Below, in pieces: positions 1 through 8,816 of a DNA stretch of 64,000 nt. The position numbers and the translations under genes are program-made. The notes beneath the pieces are model-generated. The model saw nothing but the letters and a program-made list of their open reading frames with translations, was not told the DNA's origin and ran no database searches. Origin of the DNA: Actinophytocola xinjiangensis (GTDB lineage: Bacteria; Actinomycetota; Actinomycetes; Mycobacteriales; Pseudonocardiaceae); the NCBI RefSeq assembly GCF_001921215.1, contig NZ_MSIF01000002.1:248001-312000 (forward strand), read 5' to 3'. How positions within the stretch are numbered: the stretch's first letter is position 1; every line of letters begins with the position of its first letter.

Positions 1-670
1 CGATCACCCGGATGGCGTCGTCGACCCGTTGGGAGCGTTCGAGGTTCCACGCGTAGCCGTGCCAGGCGAGGATCCGCTCGTAGATCTCCCGGTTGGACGG
101 TGGCCGGGGATAGTCGTCCGACCCGGACAGCCACGGCTCGGTGAGGGCGAGCGCGACGAACCACTCGCGTTCGCCCGGTGTCAGGCCGGGGGCGGTGCCG
201 GTCGCGGCGACGTCGTGCTCCACCCGCCCGGCCGCGACCTCCGGCACGTCGGTCACGTCCTCGGTGACCGTCACCTCGATCATCACCGACAGGTCGGTGA
301 ACGACCCGTCGTCCAGCTCGCGGCCACGGAGCACCTGCAGTTGGTTCTCGCCCTCGTCGAGCAGCGCGGACATGCCCTTGGCCAGGGTCACCCGGCGGGC
401 CCCGCCCGGCGCGTCGAACAGGCTGGACAGCTGGGCGCCGGTGCCGCCGAGCCACCGCAGGCGCACCAGCTCGTCGGCGACCGTGAGCTCGCCGACCACC
501 CGCGACACGTGCGCCGCGCAACGCGGCAGGGTCAGCGCGGTGTAGCGCAACGCGGCGTCGGGGTCCTCGTCCGGCAGACCGGCGGCCGGAGCCCGGCCGA
601 CGAGCAGTTTCTCCCCCGACCCGAGCACCACGGCCGGAACCCCCGACACCCGAACGACGATGCGCAGCAT
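1..670 (-). CDS. FHA-like/winged-helix protein of the type VII locus (partial)
   Basis: This reading frame starts at ATG 670 and runs off the left edge, so only about 223 residues are visible. The first 135 or so residues alternate hydrophobic beta-strands with an FHA-like GRAP and HVSRVVGELTV pattern, which suggests a phosphothreonine-binding FHA fold. A linker follows, then a helical segment containing LTPGEREW and PPSNREIYERI that resembles a small winged-helix domain. The gene lies 21 bp downstream of the EssC-like motor gene on the same strand, so it is probably the last visible member of that operon and an accessory or regulatory component. The function is inferred from the fold pattern and neighbours only. 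Confidence 0.7.
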   Translation of the reverse strand, partial: MLRIVVRVSGVPAVVLGSGEKLLVGRAPAAGLPDEDPDAALRYTALTLPRCAAHVSRVVGELTVADELVRLRWLGGTGAQLSSLFDAPGGARRVTLAKGMSALLDEGENQLQVLRGRELDDGSFTDLSVMIEVTVTEDVTDVPEVAAGRVEHDVAATGTAPGLTPGEREWFVALALTEPWLSGSDDYPRPPSNREIYERILAWHGYAWNLERSQRVDDAIRVI

Positions 671-691
671 CCAGACTCCCTCATTCCACGA

Positions 692-3600
692 TCAGTCGGT
701 TCCCGACACCACCTGGGCGACCTGGGCCTGCCCCTCGGAACACCACAGGCCGCGCCCCGCCCCGGACAACGGCTCGACCGTGTGGGACGGAATCGTAATG
801 CCCAGCCAGGATCCCTCGGCATAGTCCGGTTGGAGCAGGAATCCCCGCCGCCCGCTGGCCGCGACCGGCACCGGGCTGTCGAGGAACCGGTGGTTCTTCG
901 ACTCGTCCGGGTCGGTGGCCACCACCACCCCCAGCCGCAGTTCCGCCGCCCGCGCGGTCAGGTCGGCCAGCGCCGCCAGCGCGGGCTTGGCGTCACCGCC
1001 GGCCTCCGCCGCCTTCTCCCACAGGTGCGTGTCGTCGACGAGCACCAGTCGCCAGTCCGGCGACCGCCCGTCGAGCCGCTCACACCAGCCGGGCAGCCAC
1101 CGCGCCAGCTCGGCGAGATCGTCGATCACCACGTCGTGGTCGCCGGGAACGTCCCGTGCGCGGGGCCCGAGCACCACGACCTCGGCCGGTGGCCGCTCCG
1201 AACGCCGGGCGAGGCCGGCGATTCCCGCCAGGGCACTGGTCTTGCCGGTCTTGGCGCGGCCGGTGAGCAGGACCGGGCAGTCGGTCAGCGGCACGACGAT
1301 CCCGGTGACGAAGTCGGCCTCCACCGCCAGGATCAGGTCGTCGGCGGCCGGCGCGGGCAGCGCCGCCTGCGGCACCCGGTCGGGCATACGCGGCACCGGC
1401 ACCGCGGCCGACCCGGTGTAGCGGTCCGCGACCACCGAGGCCAGCGCCCGCAGCCGGTCCTGCTGGGCGGGGGTTCCCGCACCGCCGAGCGTGGCCACCT
1501 GGATCTCGATCCGGCCGAGCAGACCGCGCCCGGGAGGGCTGTCGGCGGTCACCACCCCGCCGGGCGCGCCGAGCATCAGGTAGTCGTCGTCGGTGGTCAT
1601 CCGCAGCACCAGCCGCTCGCCGAACGACGCCTGCTGCTGGGCGGACACCCCGGAGCGGCGCGGCGTCGTCGCGGTGACGTGCACCCCGCAGCGCCGACCC
1701 TCCTGGAGCACCGTGGCCAGCAACTCGCCGTGGCCACGGTACTTCGCGCCGCTGTCGAGCAGATCGTTGAGCGAGGGCAGGTTGTCGATCAGCACGTGCA
1801 GGCGCGGCAACGGGTGGCCGGCCTCGGCCAGCGCCGCCAGATCCGCCGCGCCGACCCCGGCGAGCGTGGCGTTGCGGTCGTCGATCGTGCGTTTGAGCAT
1901 CCGCAGCAGACGCATCACCCGCTCCGGCTGCTGCTCGCGCACCACCGACCCGACCGACGGCCAGTCGTCCAGCACACCGAGACCACCGCCGGCGAAGTCG
2001 ATGGCGTAGACGTAGGGCGCCGGCTCGCCGGCACCGGGCCCGAGCGTGGCCGACACCGCCACCGTGCGCAGGAACTCGGTCTTGCCGCTGCCCGACGTCC
2101 CGTACACCAGCACATGCCCGACCTGCGGGTAGTCCACCACGATCGGCGGCTGGGACTGCTGGCGCGGACGGTCGGACACTCCCACCGGCACGTGGCCCGG
2201 CGCCGGCGCCAGGCGCAGCACCCTGTCCGTCGAGCCGGGCACCTGCTCCTCGTCGACCGCGTCCGCGCCGACCAGCAGCTCACCCGGAGCCCGGCAGCCC
2301 AGCGCGAGCAGGGCCGGGATGGGCGGCAACCACGGCGGTTTCGGCGCCTGGCGCCCCGACCGGACGAACGCGCCGGCGATCGTGGTGACCAGCCGGTCCA
2401 GGTCGGTCCTACCGTGGCTGCGCACCCCGGCGGTGTCGCCGTAGCCCTCGTCACCGCGCACCTCCACCGCGGTGAACGGGCGGACGTCGACCCGCTGGCC
2501 GGCCGACCGCAGCTCCTCCCGCGCGCCGACCCACGCCGACTGGACCAGCTCGGTCGTGCCGTGCCCGGTGCGCCGGATCCACGCCCGGCCCGGGGTGCGG
2601 CGGGAGATCGACACCGCGTCACCGCGTTCGATCACGTCGCTGGAGTCGTCGGTGGAGTTGACCCGCAGCGCGATCCGCAGATCGGTGTTGGCCTTGATCT
2701 GCGCGGTGATCACCCCGGCGGGCCGCTGGGTGGCCAGCAGCATGTGCATACCGAGCGACCGGCCGCGCTGGGCGATGTTGACCATGCCGTCGACGAAGTC
2801 CGGGACCTCGGCGACCAGCGCGGCGAACTCGTCGACACAGATCAGCAGGCTGGGCGGGGCGGCGTCGGGATGCTCACGCTCCAACGCGATCTGGTCCTTG
2901 GCGCCGTAGTGCTCCAGGATCTCCTCGCGGGCGTTGACCTCCGCCGTCAGCGAGGTGAGCGCCCGGTGGACCAGGGCGGGTGTCAGGTCGGTGATGTAGC
3001 CGACGGTGTGCGGCAGGTCGGCGCACTCGCGGAACGCCGCGCCGCCCTTGTAGTCCACCAGCAGGAACGTCATCCGGCTCGGCGGGTTGTTCAGCGCGAG
3101 CGAGCAGATCAGCGTCTGCAACAGTTCGCTCTTGCCGGAACCGGTGGTGCCGGCGACCAGACCGTGCGGCCCGTCCTCGCGCAGGTCGAGCGTGACCGGG
3201 CCGTCCACCCCGAGACCGATCTGCGCGCGCAGACCCCGGCTGCGCCGCCAGCGCTCCAGCACCGGCTCCTCGTCGTCGGGATCGGTGAGGTCGCCGGTGA
3301 TCTCGGGCAGCCGCACCATTTCCGGGATCGCCGTGTCGGCCGGCAGCACGGCCGCCTCGTCGGTGTGGTCGGTCAGGCTCCTGGCCAGCTTCCACGCCGT
3401 GCCCAGGTCGGTGGTGTCCAGGTCGGTCACCAGCGCCACTCCGGCGCGGTCCCGGTGTGCGACCGTGGCGACCGCGTGCGGCGGCTGTTCGCCGGGCCGG
3501 GTCATCGCCGAGGTGACCATCGTCGCCGGGACCGACGCCGTCAGGTCGACCAGCACGTCGGTTCCCGACGGCACCTGCCGGGGTTCGCCGCCCAGCCACA

Positions 3601-5122
3601 GCAGCCGCAGCCGGCGCTCCACGGCGATCGCGGCGACCGCCTCCACCACCCGGCGGGGAACCCCCGCCTGCTCGTCGACGACGCACAGCGTCTCGCCGGT
3701 GCCGTTCTCGGCGGCGGCCAGCAGGTCGAGCAGCGCCTGACCGTCGGTGGCGCCGATGGCGACCGGGGCCCGCCCGCCGACCCGGCGGGTGACCTGCGGC
3801 AGCCACCGCAGCCAGGTCTCGTGGTGCGCGGTGTTCCTGCCGAGCACGGCGGCCACCGACAGGTCGGCGGGGGAGTGGTCCACGCACAGCCGCAGCACCA
3901 TCGCCCGCGCCACCGCGTCCACCCGTTCCCGGTCCCCGGCGATCGCCACCAGGGCGATGTCCGAGGCCGGCAGGCTGACCGGCATGTCCGCCAGCACCTT
4001 GCGCAGCGCCAGTTCCCGGCGCGCCGAGGACACCACCTCGCGCTCGCCGCCGTCCTTGAGCTCACTGTCCAGTGTGGCCGTCACGGGACCGAGACCGATG
4101 CGGTAGCTGAGGAAGTCGGGGTCGGCGCTGCGGCGGTTCCACAGCGCCGGGTGGCCGGTGAGGACCCGCCGGGGCAGCACGGCGAAGTCGGGATGGTCGT
4201 CGAAGGCCCGCTCGCGCTGCGCGGCGTTGTGCAGGTCGAGCTGGTCCAGGATCTCCTCGAAGTCCTCGCGCCAGGCGGCGAGCTGGCGCTCGTAACGCTT
4301 CTTGTCCATGCGCTGCTGGAAGAAGTGCGTCCCGGCCATCGCGAACGGGGCGATCACCAGGTAGAGCATGCCGTAGCCGCTCCGGCTGCTGAACAGCATG
4401 CCGATCGCCATCGCCAGCGGCATCAGCATCATCGCCCAGATCGGCATGTGGTAGTCGTTCCTGGTCGGCGGGCTCGGCACGTCGAGGGTGTCCTCGCGCA
4501 GCGGCTCACCGAACCTGGGTGGGCGCAGCACCGCCGCGCCGTGCTCCTGGTCCCCGACCGGTTCGAGCACCACCGAGGTGTCGCCGAGCTCGACCGGCGC
4601 GCCCCAGCGCAACGGCGTCGGCCGGCGCACCTGGACACCGTCCACACTGGTCCCGTGGGCCGAGCCGTCGTCGACGACGACCGGCGTGGGGGTGAGCAGG
4701 ACCCTGGCGTGCACCCGGGAGATCAGCGGGTCGGTGAGCACGACCGTGCAGCCGGGGTCCCGGCCGATCGTGGCCGAGTCACCGGACACGGGGACGACCA
4801 GGCCGGTGTCCGGACCGGACACCACACGCGCCATCGCCCGGCGCCGCCCGGGAATCCCCGGCCGGTGCGCCCAGCTGGCCGGGACGGTGGCGACGTCCAG
4901 CAGCGTCCCGGGCCGCAGGCCGCACTCACCGAGCTTGCGGTCGGCCGGCCAGGACGTGCCGTTCTCCACCGGCACGACGAGCAGACCGGCGCCGTCGGGA
5001 CGCAGGTGCCGGCCGAGGGCACCGGCGAGGTCGAGAACCGTCGCGTCGGGCTGCGCGCGGACCAGCACGTCCACCGGCGCGAGCCCGCTGTCGCGGGACG
5101 GCCGCACACTGATCGTCCACAT
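692..5122 (-). CDS. EssC/EccC-like FHA-FtsK/SpoIIIE secretion ATPase
   Basis: This is the motor protein of a type VII (WXG100) secretion system, 1476 residues long. ATG 5122 (MWTISVRP) is chosen because GAGAGGAG lies just upstream. In order it has a ubiquitin/YukD-like N-terminus (residues 1-80), an FHA domain with GRDPGC and SRVHARV (about 105-175), two membrane helices (about 227-268), and three FtsK/SpoIIIE ATPase modules. The Walker A lysines are K664 (GTTGSGKS), K1014 (GTSGSGKT) and K1294 (GRAKTGKT). Walker B-like strands LLVDYKGG, YAIDFAGG and LVLVDDTH are present. The single-chain FHA plus three-ATPase layout and the length resemble EssC of type VIIb systems more than mycobacterial EccC, whose family usually lacks the FHA part. 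WXG100 genes lie directly upstream. Confidence 0.93.
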   Translation of the reverse strand: MWTISVRPSRDSGLAPVDVLVRAQPDATVLDLAGALGRHLRPDGAGLLVVPVENGTSWPADRKLGECGLRPGTLLDVATVPASWAHRPGIPGRRRAMARVVSGPDTGLVVPVSGDSATIGRDPGCTVVLTDPLISRVHARVLLTPTPVVVDDGSAHGTSVDGVQVRRPTPLRWGAPVELGDTSVVLEPVGDQEHGAAVLRPPRFGEPLREDTLDVPSPPTRNDYHMPIWAMMLMPLAMAIGMLFSSRSGYGMLYLVIAPFAMAGTHFFQQRMDKKRYERQLAAWREDFEEILDQLDLHNAAQRERAFDDHPDFAVLPRRVLTGHPALWNRRSADPDFLSYRIGLGPVTATLDSELKDGGEREVVSSARRELALRKVLADMPVSLPASDIALVAIAGDRERVDAVARAMVLRLCVDHSPADLSVAAVLGRNTAHHETWLRWLPQVTRRVGGRAPVAIGATDGQALLDLLAAAENGTGETLCVVDEQAGVPRRVVEAVAAIAVERRLRLLWLGGEPRQVPSGTDVLVDLTASVPATMVTSAMTRPGEQPPHAVATVAHRDRAGVALVTDLDTTDLGTAWKLARSLTDHTDEAAVLPADTAIPEMVRLPEITGDLTDPDDEEPVLERWRRSRGLRAQIGLGVDGPVTLDLREDGPHGLVAGTTGSGKSELLQTLICSLALNNPPSRMTFLLVDYKGGAAFRECADLPHTVGYITDLTPALVHRALTSLTAEVNAREEILEHYGAKDQIALEREHPDAAPPSLLICVDEFAALVAEVPDFVDGMVNIAQRGRSLGMHMLLATQRPAGVITAQIKANTDLRIALRVNSTDDSSDVIERGDAVSISRRTPGRAWIRRTGHGTTELVQSAWVGAREELRSAGQRVDVRPFTAVEVRGDEGYGDTAGVRSHGRTDLDRLVTTIAGAFVRSGRQAPKPPWLPPIPALLALGCRAPGELLVGADAVDEEQVPGSTDRVLRLAPAPGHVPVGVSDRPRQQSQPPIVVDYPQVGHVLVYGTSGSGKTEFLRTVAVSATLGPGAGEPAPYVYAIDFAGGGLGVLDDWPSVGSVVREQQPERVMRLLRMLKRTIDDRNATLAGVGAADLAALAEAGHPLPRLHVLIDNLPSLNDLLDSGAKYRGHGELLATVLQEGRRCGVHVTATTPRRSGVSAQQQASFGERLVLRMTTDDDYLMLGAPGGVVTADSPPGRGLLGRIEIQVATLGGAGTPAQQDRLRALASVVADRYTGSAAVPVPRMPDRVPQAALPAPAADDLILAVEADFVTGIVVPLTDCPVLLTGRAKTGKTSALAGIAGLARRSERPPAEVVVLGPRARDVPGDHDVVIDDLAELARWLPGWCERLDGRSPDWRLVLVDDTHLWEKAAEAGGDAKPALAALADLTARAAELRLGVVVATDPDESKNHRFLDSPVPVAASGRRGFLLQPDYAEGSWLGITIPSHTVEPLSGAGRGLWCSEGQAQVAQVVSGTD

Positions 5123-5185
5123 GGAACGGTGCTCCTCTCGCACGGCCGGTGGGCCCCCGGCGCCGGCCAGGGGGCCCACCGACGG

Positions 5186-5476
5186 TCAGTGGCTCGCGCT
5201 GTGGGTGGTGGCGCCGGAGACGGCTTCCTGGTCGGCGACGTGCTTCATCAGGTCCATGGCCTGGTTGGTCAGCACCTCCTTGAGCGAGTCGAACAGGCGC
5301 TTGATGTCGCTGGCCCAGGTCTGGCGGAACGCCTCGCTGTCCGGGCCCTCCCACTCGAACCCGGTCATCAGACCGTTGTACTTGGTGTACAGCTGGAGGA
5401 ACTCGCTCTCGGCCAGGTTCTCCAGCGTCTTCGCGGCGACCCGACCGTTGTCGATGTCCATACCCAGACGTGCCAT
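5186..5476 (-). CDS. WXG100 (ESAT-6-like) protein, middle copy
   Basis: This 96-residue helical-hairpin protein has the WXG turn at W42 (FEWEG) and the N-terminal GMD signature common in actinobacterial WXG100 proteins. A strong AGGAGG sits just before ATG 5476. It ends 63 bp upstream of the EssC-like gene and starts 30 bp after the gene above it, so it is co-transcribed with both. It is probably a secreted substrate or co-substrate that is exported as a dimer. The C-terminus is His/Ser-rich and lacks an obvious YxxxD/E signal, so the partner carrying the export signal may be another protein of the locus. Confidence 0.93.
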   Translation of the reverse strand: MARLGMDIDNGRVAAKTLENLAESEFLQLYTKYNGLMTGFEWEGPDSEAFRQTWASDIKRLFDSLKEVLTNQAMDLMKHVADQEAVSGATTHSASH

Positions 5477-5506
5477 GATGTCCTCCTGTTGTGGTGATGT
5501 CGATCG

Positions 5507-6493
5507 TTACGTGATCTGTTGGCCGAGCCGCATGTCCGGCTCGTCCGGCTGGCCGATCCTGTTGGCCAGAGCGTTCTTCGCGGCCAGTCCGCCGCCGGCG
5601 AGCAGCAGCCCGCCCGCGGCCACGGCGGCCGCCGTTCCCAGTGCCGGTTCCGGCGGATCGACGGCGATCCGGGACGTGGGCACCACCTCGCCGCGGTCGA
5701 TGGCACCGGCGGCGATCGCGCCACCGCCGAGCCCGGTGCGGTCGACCCGCAGGTCGCCCGCGTTGTCCGCGACCCCGCCGCTTCCACCGCCGAGCCCACC
5801 GCCGCTTCCGCCGCTTCCGCCGCCGAGCCCGCCGCCCGCGCCGCCGAGTCCGCTGCTGTCGCGGGCCGCGGACGCCGTCAGACCGGCCGGTTCGGCCACG
5901 GTCGGTTCCCTGCCGGCCACCGGGTCGGTGGCCGGCTTCGGCGCGGTGGACCCGTCGAGCGAGGGCGCGGAGGTCTCGGGCAGCGGCTGGGCCGGCGCCA
6001 CCGTCGCGGTGGAGGTGTTCTCGTCGGTGAACAGGTCGCCGAACTTGCCGAGCTCCTCACCGAGCTTGCGTGCCTCGCCGACCAGCGTGCCCAGCTTCTC
6101 CAGGGCGCTGCTGTCCTTCTTGTCGCTGTCCTTCCTGCCGTCGTTCTTCGCGGCACCGCCGCCACCGGCACCGCCGCTGCCGGTGCGACCGCTGCCACTT
6201 CCGCTGCCGGTCGCCGTGGTGCCCGAGGACTTCGTGTCGCTGACCTGGTCCTGCTCGTCGGCGTTGCGGGTCAACACCTCGGTGAACGTGCGCAACGTTT
6301 CGACGATCTTCTTCAACGCGGCGATCAGCACCCGGAGGTACTGCTTGAACGCGTTCGCCCACGGCCCGGCGGCCGACAGCGCGTCGAGCGTGCGCTGCGC
6401 GACCTGGAGGAACCGTTCGGCGATCGTGACGGCGTTGGTGAGCATCGCCGCCACAGCACGCATTCCCTTGACGTTCGCGCCCTGAAAGGACAT
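5507..6493 (-). CDS. WXG100-like domain fused to disordered region and C-terminal membrane segment
   Basis: This 328-residue protein starts at ATG 6493 behind AAGGAGGAG. Residues 1-85 look like a WXG100 hairpin. They end in NADEQDQVS, as WXG100 proteins usually do, but the turn reads PWANAF, so WXG has become WAN. Residues 95-250 are Gly/Ser/Thr/Pro-rich with long GSG and GGGSGG tracts and look disordered. A hydrophobic stretch (AAVAAGGLLLAGGG, about 290-310) near the C-terminus could anchor the protein in the membrane. It sits between two ordinary WXG100 genes in the same operon. It may be a substrate or a structural component; no catalytic domain is visible. Confidence 0.85.
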   Translation of the reverse strand: MSFQGANVKGMRAVAAMLTNAVTIAERFLQVAQRTLDALSAAGPWANAFKQYLRVLIAALKKIVETLRTFTEVLTRNADEQDQVSDTKSSGTTATGSGSGSGRTGSGGAGGGGAAKNDGRKDSDKKDSSALEKLGTLVGEARKLGEELGKFGDLFTDENTSTATVAPAQPLPETSAPSLDGSTAPKPATDPVAGREPTVAEPAGLTASAARDSSGLGGAGGGLGGGSGGSGGGLGGGSGGVADNAGDLRVDRTGLGGGAIAAGAIDRGEVVPTSRIAVDPPEPALGTAAAVAAGGLLLAGGGLAAKNALANRIGQPDEPDMRLGQQIT

Positions 6494-6520
6494 TCCCGGT
6501 CTCCTCCTTCCCCGTTGGGA

Positions 6521-6781
6521 TCAGCGGCTCGCGTCGCGTTGCCGCTGGGCCCGGCGCCACAGCTGCGTGGCCTTGTCGCCGGTGCCCTCGGTCTCGGTGA
6601 GCACGGCGGGCGCGAACTGTCCCCAACTGCCGCGAAAGGCGGTGGCGTCGGCGCCCTGCCAGTCCAGCTGGTCCAGCAGCCCGCTGATGTTCCGGGTGAC
6701 CTCGCCGAGGTCGGCCGAACTGCTTGCCAGATCGAAGGACGCGGTCTCCGACTCGTCCGGATCCATTCCCTGCCAGGCCAT
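6521..6781 (-). CDS. WXG100 protein, first gene of the operon
   Basis: This 86-residue protein has WXG at W41 (LDWQG) and an N-terminal GMD, with a Shine-Dalgarno AAAGGA before ATG 6781. It is the promoter-proximal gene of the leftward type VII operon and is preceded by an upstream element shared with the third WXG100 gene at 8507-8782. It is likely a small secreted partner for one of the larger WXG100-domain proteins of the locus. The C-terminus is basic (RRAQRQRDASR), which is unusual for the export-signal arm. Confidence 0.9.
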   Translation of the reverse strand: MAWQGMDPDESETASFDLASSSADLGEVTRNISGLLDQLDWQGADATAFRGSWGQFAPAVLTETEGTGDKATQLWRRAQRQRDASR

Positions 6782-6816
6782 CGCGGTCGTCCTTTGCCGT
6801 CGTTCACTGTTCGGGA

Positions 6817-6867
6817 ACGACGTTAGGACGGCAGGCCGGCCGTGGTCGAGAGAAGACGACCCGGAAG
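6817..6867 (-). promoter_or_regulatory. Shared upstream element of the type VII operon
   Basis: On the minus strand, CTTCCG (6867-6862) is followed after exactly 35 bp by CTAACGTCGT (6826-6817), which ends 35 bp before ATG 6781. The same two boxes with the same 35-bp spacing precede the WXG100 gene starting at 8782. The flanking sequence is also alike (GCCG-AA-CTTCCG, and CTCG within the spacer). The downstream box could be a promoter -10 and the upstream box a regulator site; both roles are inferred. Confidence 0.5.
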
Positions 6868-6908
6868 GTTACGGCTTGTCCGGCATCGACGGCGAACCGC
6901 CGCGCTCC

Positions 6909-6917
6909 CTACCGTCG
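6909..6917 (+). promoter_or_regulatory. Possible promoter box before the WXG100-SGNH gene
   Basis: CTACCGTCG matches the CTARCGTYG box of the two WXG100 promoters. It lies at almost the same distance (34 bp) from its ATG at 6952. The partner CTTCCG box is not found at the 35-bp spacing, so this is weaker evidence. Confidence 0.3.
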
Positions 6918-6951
6918 AGGCGACACGACGACACCACCGGAAAGGCGCGCG

Positions 6952-8463
6952 ATGTCAGGTTTTCACGGCATGAACCCGGCCACGGTCAAGGACACCGCCG
7001 AGACCTTGTGGCTGGCCAACCAGGCGGCGACCGGGGCGCTGGCCGCGCTCAGCGCCGTCAGGGCGAGGAACGACGCGGTGACCGGCCCCGACGCGGATCG
7101 ACTGCGGCACGCCCTCGGCCCGGAGATCCGGCGCACCGGCACGTCCGTCCAGGTCGCCAACGCGCTGTACCTCGACCTGTGCAACCAGATCGGTGTGCAG
7201 CACACGGCCAGCGGCGGCGCGGTGACGCCGGTGCGTGGCCGGGCGCTCGCGGCCCCCCGCCGCCTCAAGATCGCCGGTCTCGGCAACTCCTTCGGCGCGG
7301 GCGAGGGCGTCGGCGAGGGCACGGACGCCGGTCTGGCCAAGTACTTCGACGGGCAGGACCGGCGGCACCGCTCACCGTTCGCGGCGCTGCCCCAGGCACT
7401 GGAACGGCTCCAGCGGGCCAATCCGACGGTCGGGGTGGACCTGTACTTCGCCGCGTCCTCCGGGGCGGTCGTGCGCGACCTGGTCTGCGACCAGACCGAG
7501 CAGCACGCGTTCGGCAACAAGCGGATGAACCCACCGACCTGGCAGGTCAACCCGGCCCAGCTGTTCCAGATCCCGGTGGACGCCGACGCGGTCGTCGTGG
7601 ACCTCGGCGGCAACGACGCCGGTTTCGGGCCGATCATCCAGGCCGCCCACTCCTCGGGGTTCGACGAGGAACTGGCCAGGTACCAGCCGCTGCTGGCCGA
7701 CAAGGGCCCGGACGGCAAGCCCTACACCGAGGCCGACTACCGCAAGCAGGCGGCGGAGGCGGAGGTCGGCCTGGCGAAGACGATCGTCGCCCGCTGGTTG
7801 CAGGCGATCGACGAGATCCGCAAGCGAGCGCCCGACGCGCAGATCGTTCTCGCCAACTATCCCGACGCGCTGGTGCCCTCGGTCCTCGCCAGGACCAGCT
7901 GGCTGGTGAACGAGGAGGACGCCAGGAGGATCCAGACCGAGCTGGCGGACCCGTTGAAGGCGGCTCTGGCCAAGGTCGCCGAGCTCGCCGGGCCCGGGGT
8001 GCGCCTGGCCGACGTGTCGACCACCCTGAAGGGACACGAGGTCTACACCGCACAGCCGTGGATCAACGGCCTGGACCCGTTCCTCAGCGACCGGGACACG
8101 CTGGTGGGCCGGGACAACAAGAAGATCGAGCACCCGGACGGGTTCGACACGGTCCGCGAGACCTGGGCGAAGAAGGAACCGTTCCACCCCAACGACAAGG
8201 GCTACGGGGCGATGGCCAACCCGATCGCCGGCGCCCTCGCGTCCTCGCTCGGCCTGACCGTGCCCGCGCCCCCGCCGCCCGGCACGGTCACCGCCCCCAC
8301 GTCGATCACCATCGTCCAGGGCTTCTCCGACCTCGACGGCGACGGAATCCGTGACAAGAACGACCCGTCGCCCGGGAAACCGGCCTTCCAGGGCCTGGTG
8401 AACTGTCCGCCCCAGGCCAAACCGCTGCCGCCGATGTTCCCCAGAAAGGACCGCGACCACTGA
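6952..8463 (+). CDS. WXG100-like N-terminus fused to SGNH/GDSL hydrolase
   Basis: This 503-residue protein starts at ATG 6952 behind GGAAAGG. Residues 1-95 resemble a WXG100 hairpin (GMNPATV near the start, VTGPDADRL where WXG would be, a Q..AS end). The next 320 residues form an SGNH hydrolase with block I nucleophile S113 in GLGNSFGAGEG, block III N221 in GGND, and block V H412 in FHPND. Glu is found three residues before that His where Asp is usual. A C-terminal DLDGDGIRD motif resembles a thrombospondin-3/EF-hand calcium loop. There is no signal peptide. The gene is divergent from the type VII operon, so export through that machinery as an esterase-type effector is a reasonable inference. 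Confidence 0.87.
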   Translation: MSGFHGMNPATVKDTAETLWLANQAATGALAALSAVRARNDAVTGPDADRLRHALGPEIRRTGTSVQVANALYLDLCNQIGVQHTASGGAVTPVRGRALAAPRRLKIAGLGNSFGAGEGVGEGTDAGLAKYFDGQDRRHRSPFAALPQALERLQRANPTVGVDLYFAASSGAVVRDLVCDQTEQHAFGNKRMNPPTWQVNPAQLFQIPVDADAVVVDLGGNDAGFGPIIQAAHSSGFDEELARYQPLLADKGPDGKPYTEADYRKQAAEAEVGLAKTIVARWLQAIDEIRKRAPDAQIVLANYPDALVPSVLARTSWLVNEEDARRIQTELADPLKAALAKVAELAGPGVRLADVSTTLKGHEVYTAQPWINGLDPFLSDRDTLVGRDNKKIEHPDGFDTVRETWAKKEPFHPNDKGYGAMANPIAGALASSLGLTVPAPPPPGTVTAPTSITIVQGFSDLDGDGIRDKNDPSPGKPAFQGLVNCPPQAKPLPPMFPRKDRDH

Positions 8464-8467
8464 GCGA

Positions 8468-8495
8468 AGGGCTCTCGGGTTCTCCCGGGAGCCCT
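8468..8495. terminator. Bidirectional hairpin between convergent genes
   Basis: A 12-bp stem with one mismatch (AGGGCTCTCGGG paired with CCCGGGAGCCCT) and a TTCT loop lies between the stop codons of the SGNH-hydrolase gene and the opposing WXG100 gene. It probably terminates transcription from both sides. Confidence 0.55.
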
Positions 8496-8506
8496 CCCGG
8501 CCCGGC

Positions 8507-8782
8507 TCACCGGAACACGACACCGCCGCTGGCGATGTCCTGGCGCCGCCGAATCGACTCCAACTCGGCCGACCTGGCACGCAACGTGGCCTCGATCGCC
8601 CGCAGCTCGGCCAGGAACGCGAACCGGTCACTGTCGAACCTGGTCCGGTCCTCGCCCGTCCAGTCCAGCGCGGTGGCGCTCTTCTCCACCGCCGTGATCC
8701 CACTGGCCACCGAGTCGGCCGCCGCGGTCAGATCGTCGACGGACCTGCTGACGAACTCGGTGTCCTCGATTCCGGTGAGCAT
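8507..8782 (-). CDS. WXG100 protein, third copy
   Basis: This 91-residue protein starts at ATG 8782 behind GAGGAGG and has WXG at W41 (LDWTGED). The helical arms are rich in Ala, Asp and Glu. The gene has its own upstream region carrying the element also found before the main operon, so the two are likely co-regulated. It converges on the WXG100-SGNH gene and could encode that protein's dimer partner; that pairing is inferred only from position. Confidence 0.88.
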   Translation of the reverse strand: MLTGIEDTEFVSRSVDDLTAAADSVASGITAVEKSATALDWTGEDRTRFDSDRFAFLAELRAIEATLRARSAELESIRRRQDIASGGVVFR

Positions 8783-8816
8783 GAACCCTCCTCGCCTGGC
8801 GCGACTGACATCGAGG

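Noticed and set aside
29-5497. A 1822-codon open frame on the plus strand opposite the secretion motor gene
   Set aside because: It is antisense to the EssC-like gene, has Arg/Gly/His/Gln-rich composition without domains, and arises from high-GC codon bias.
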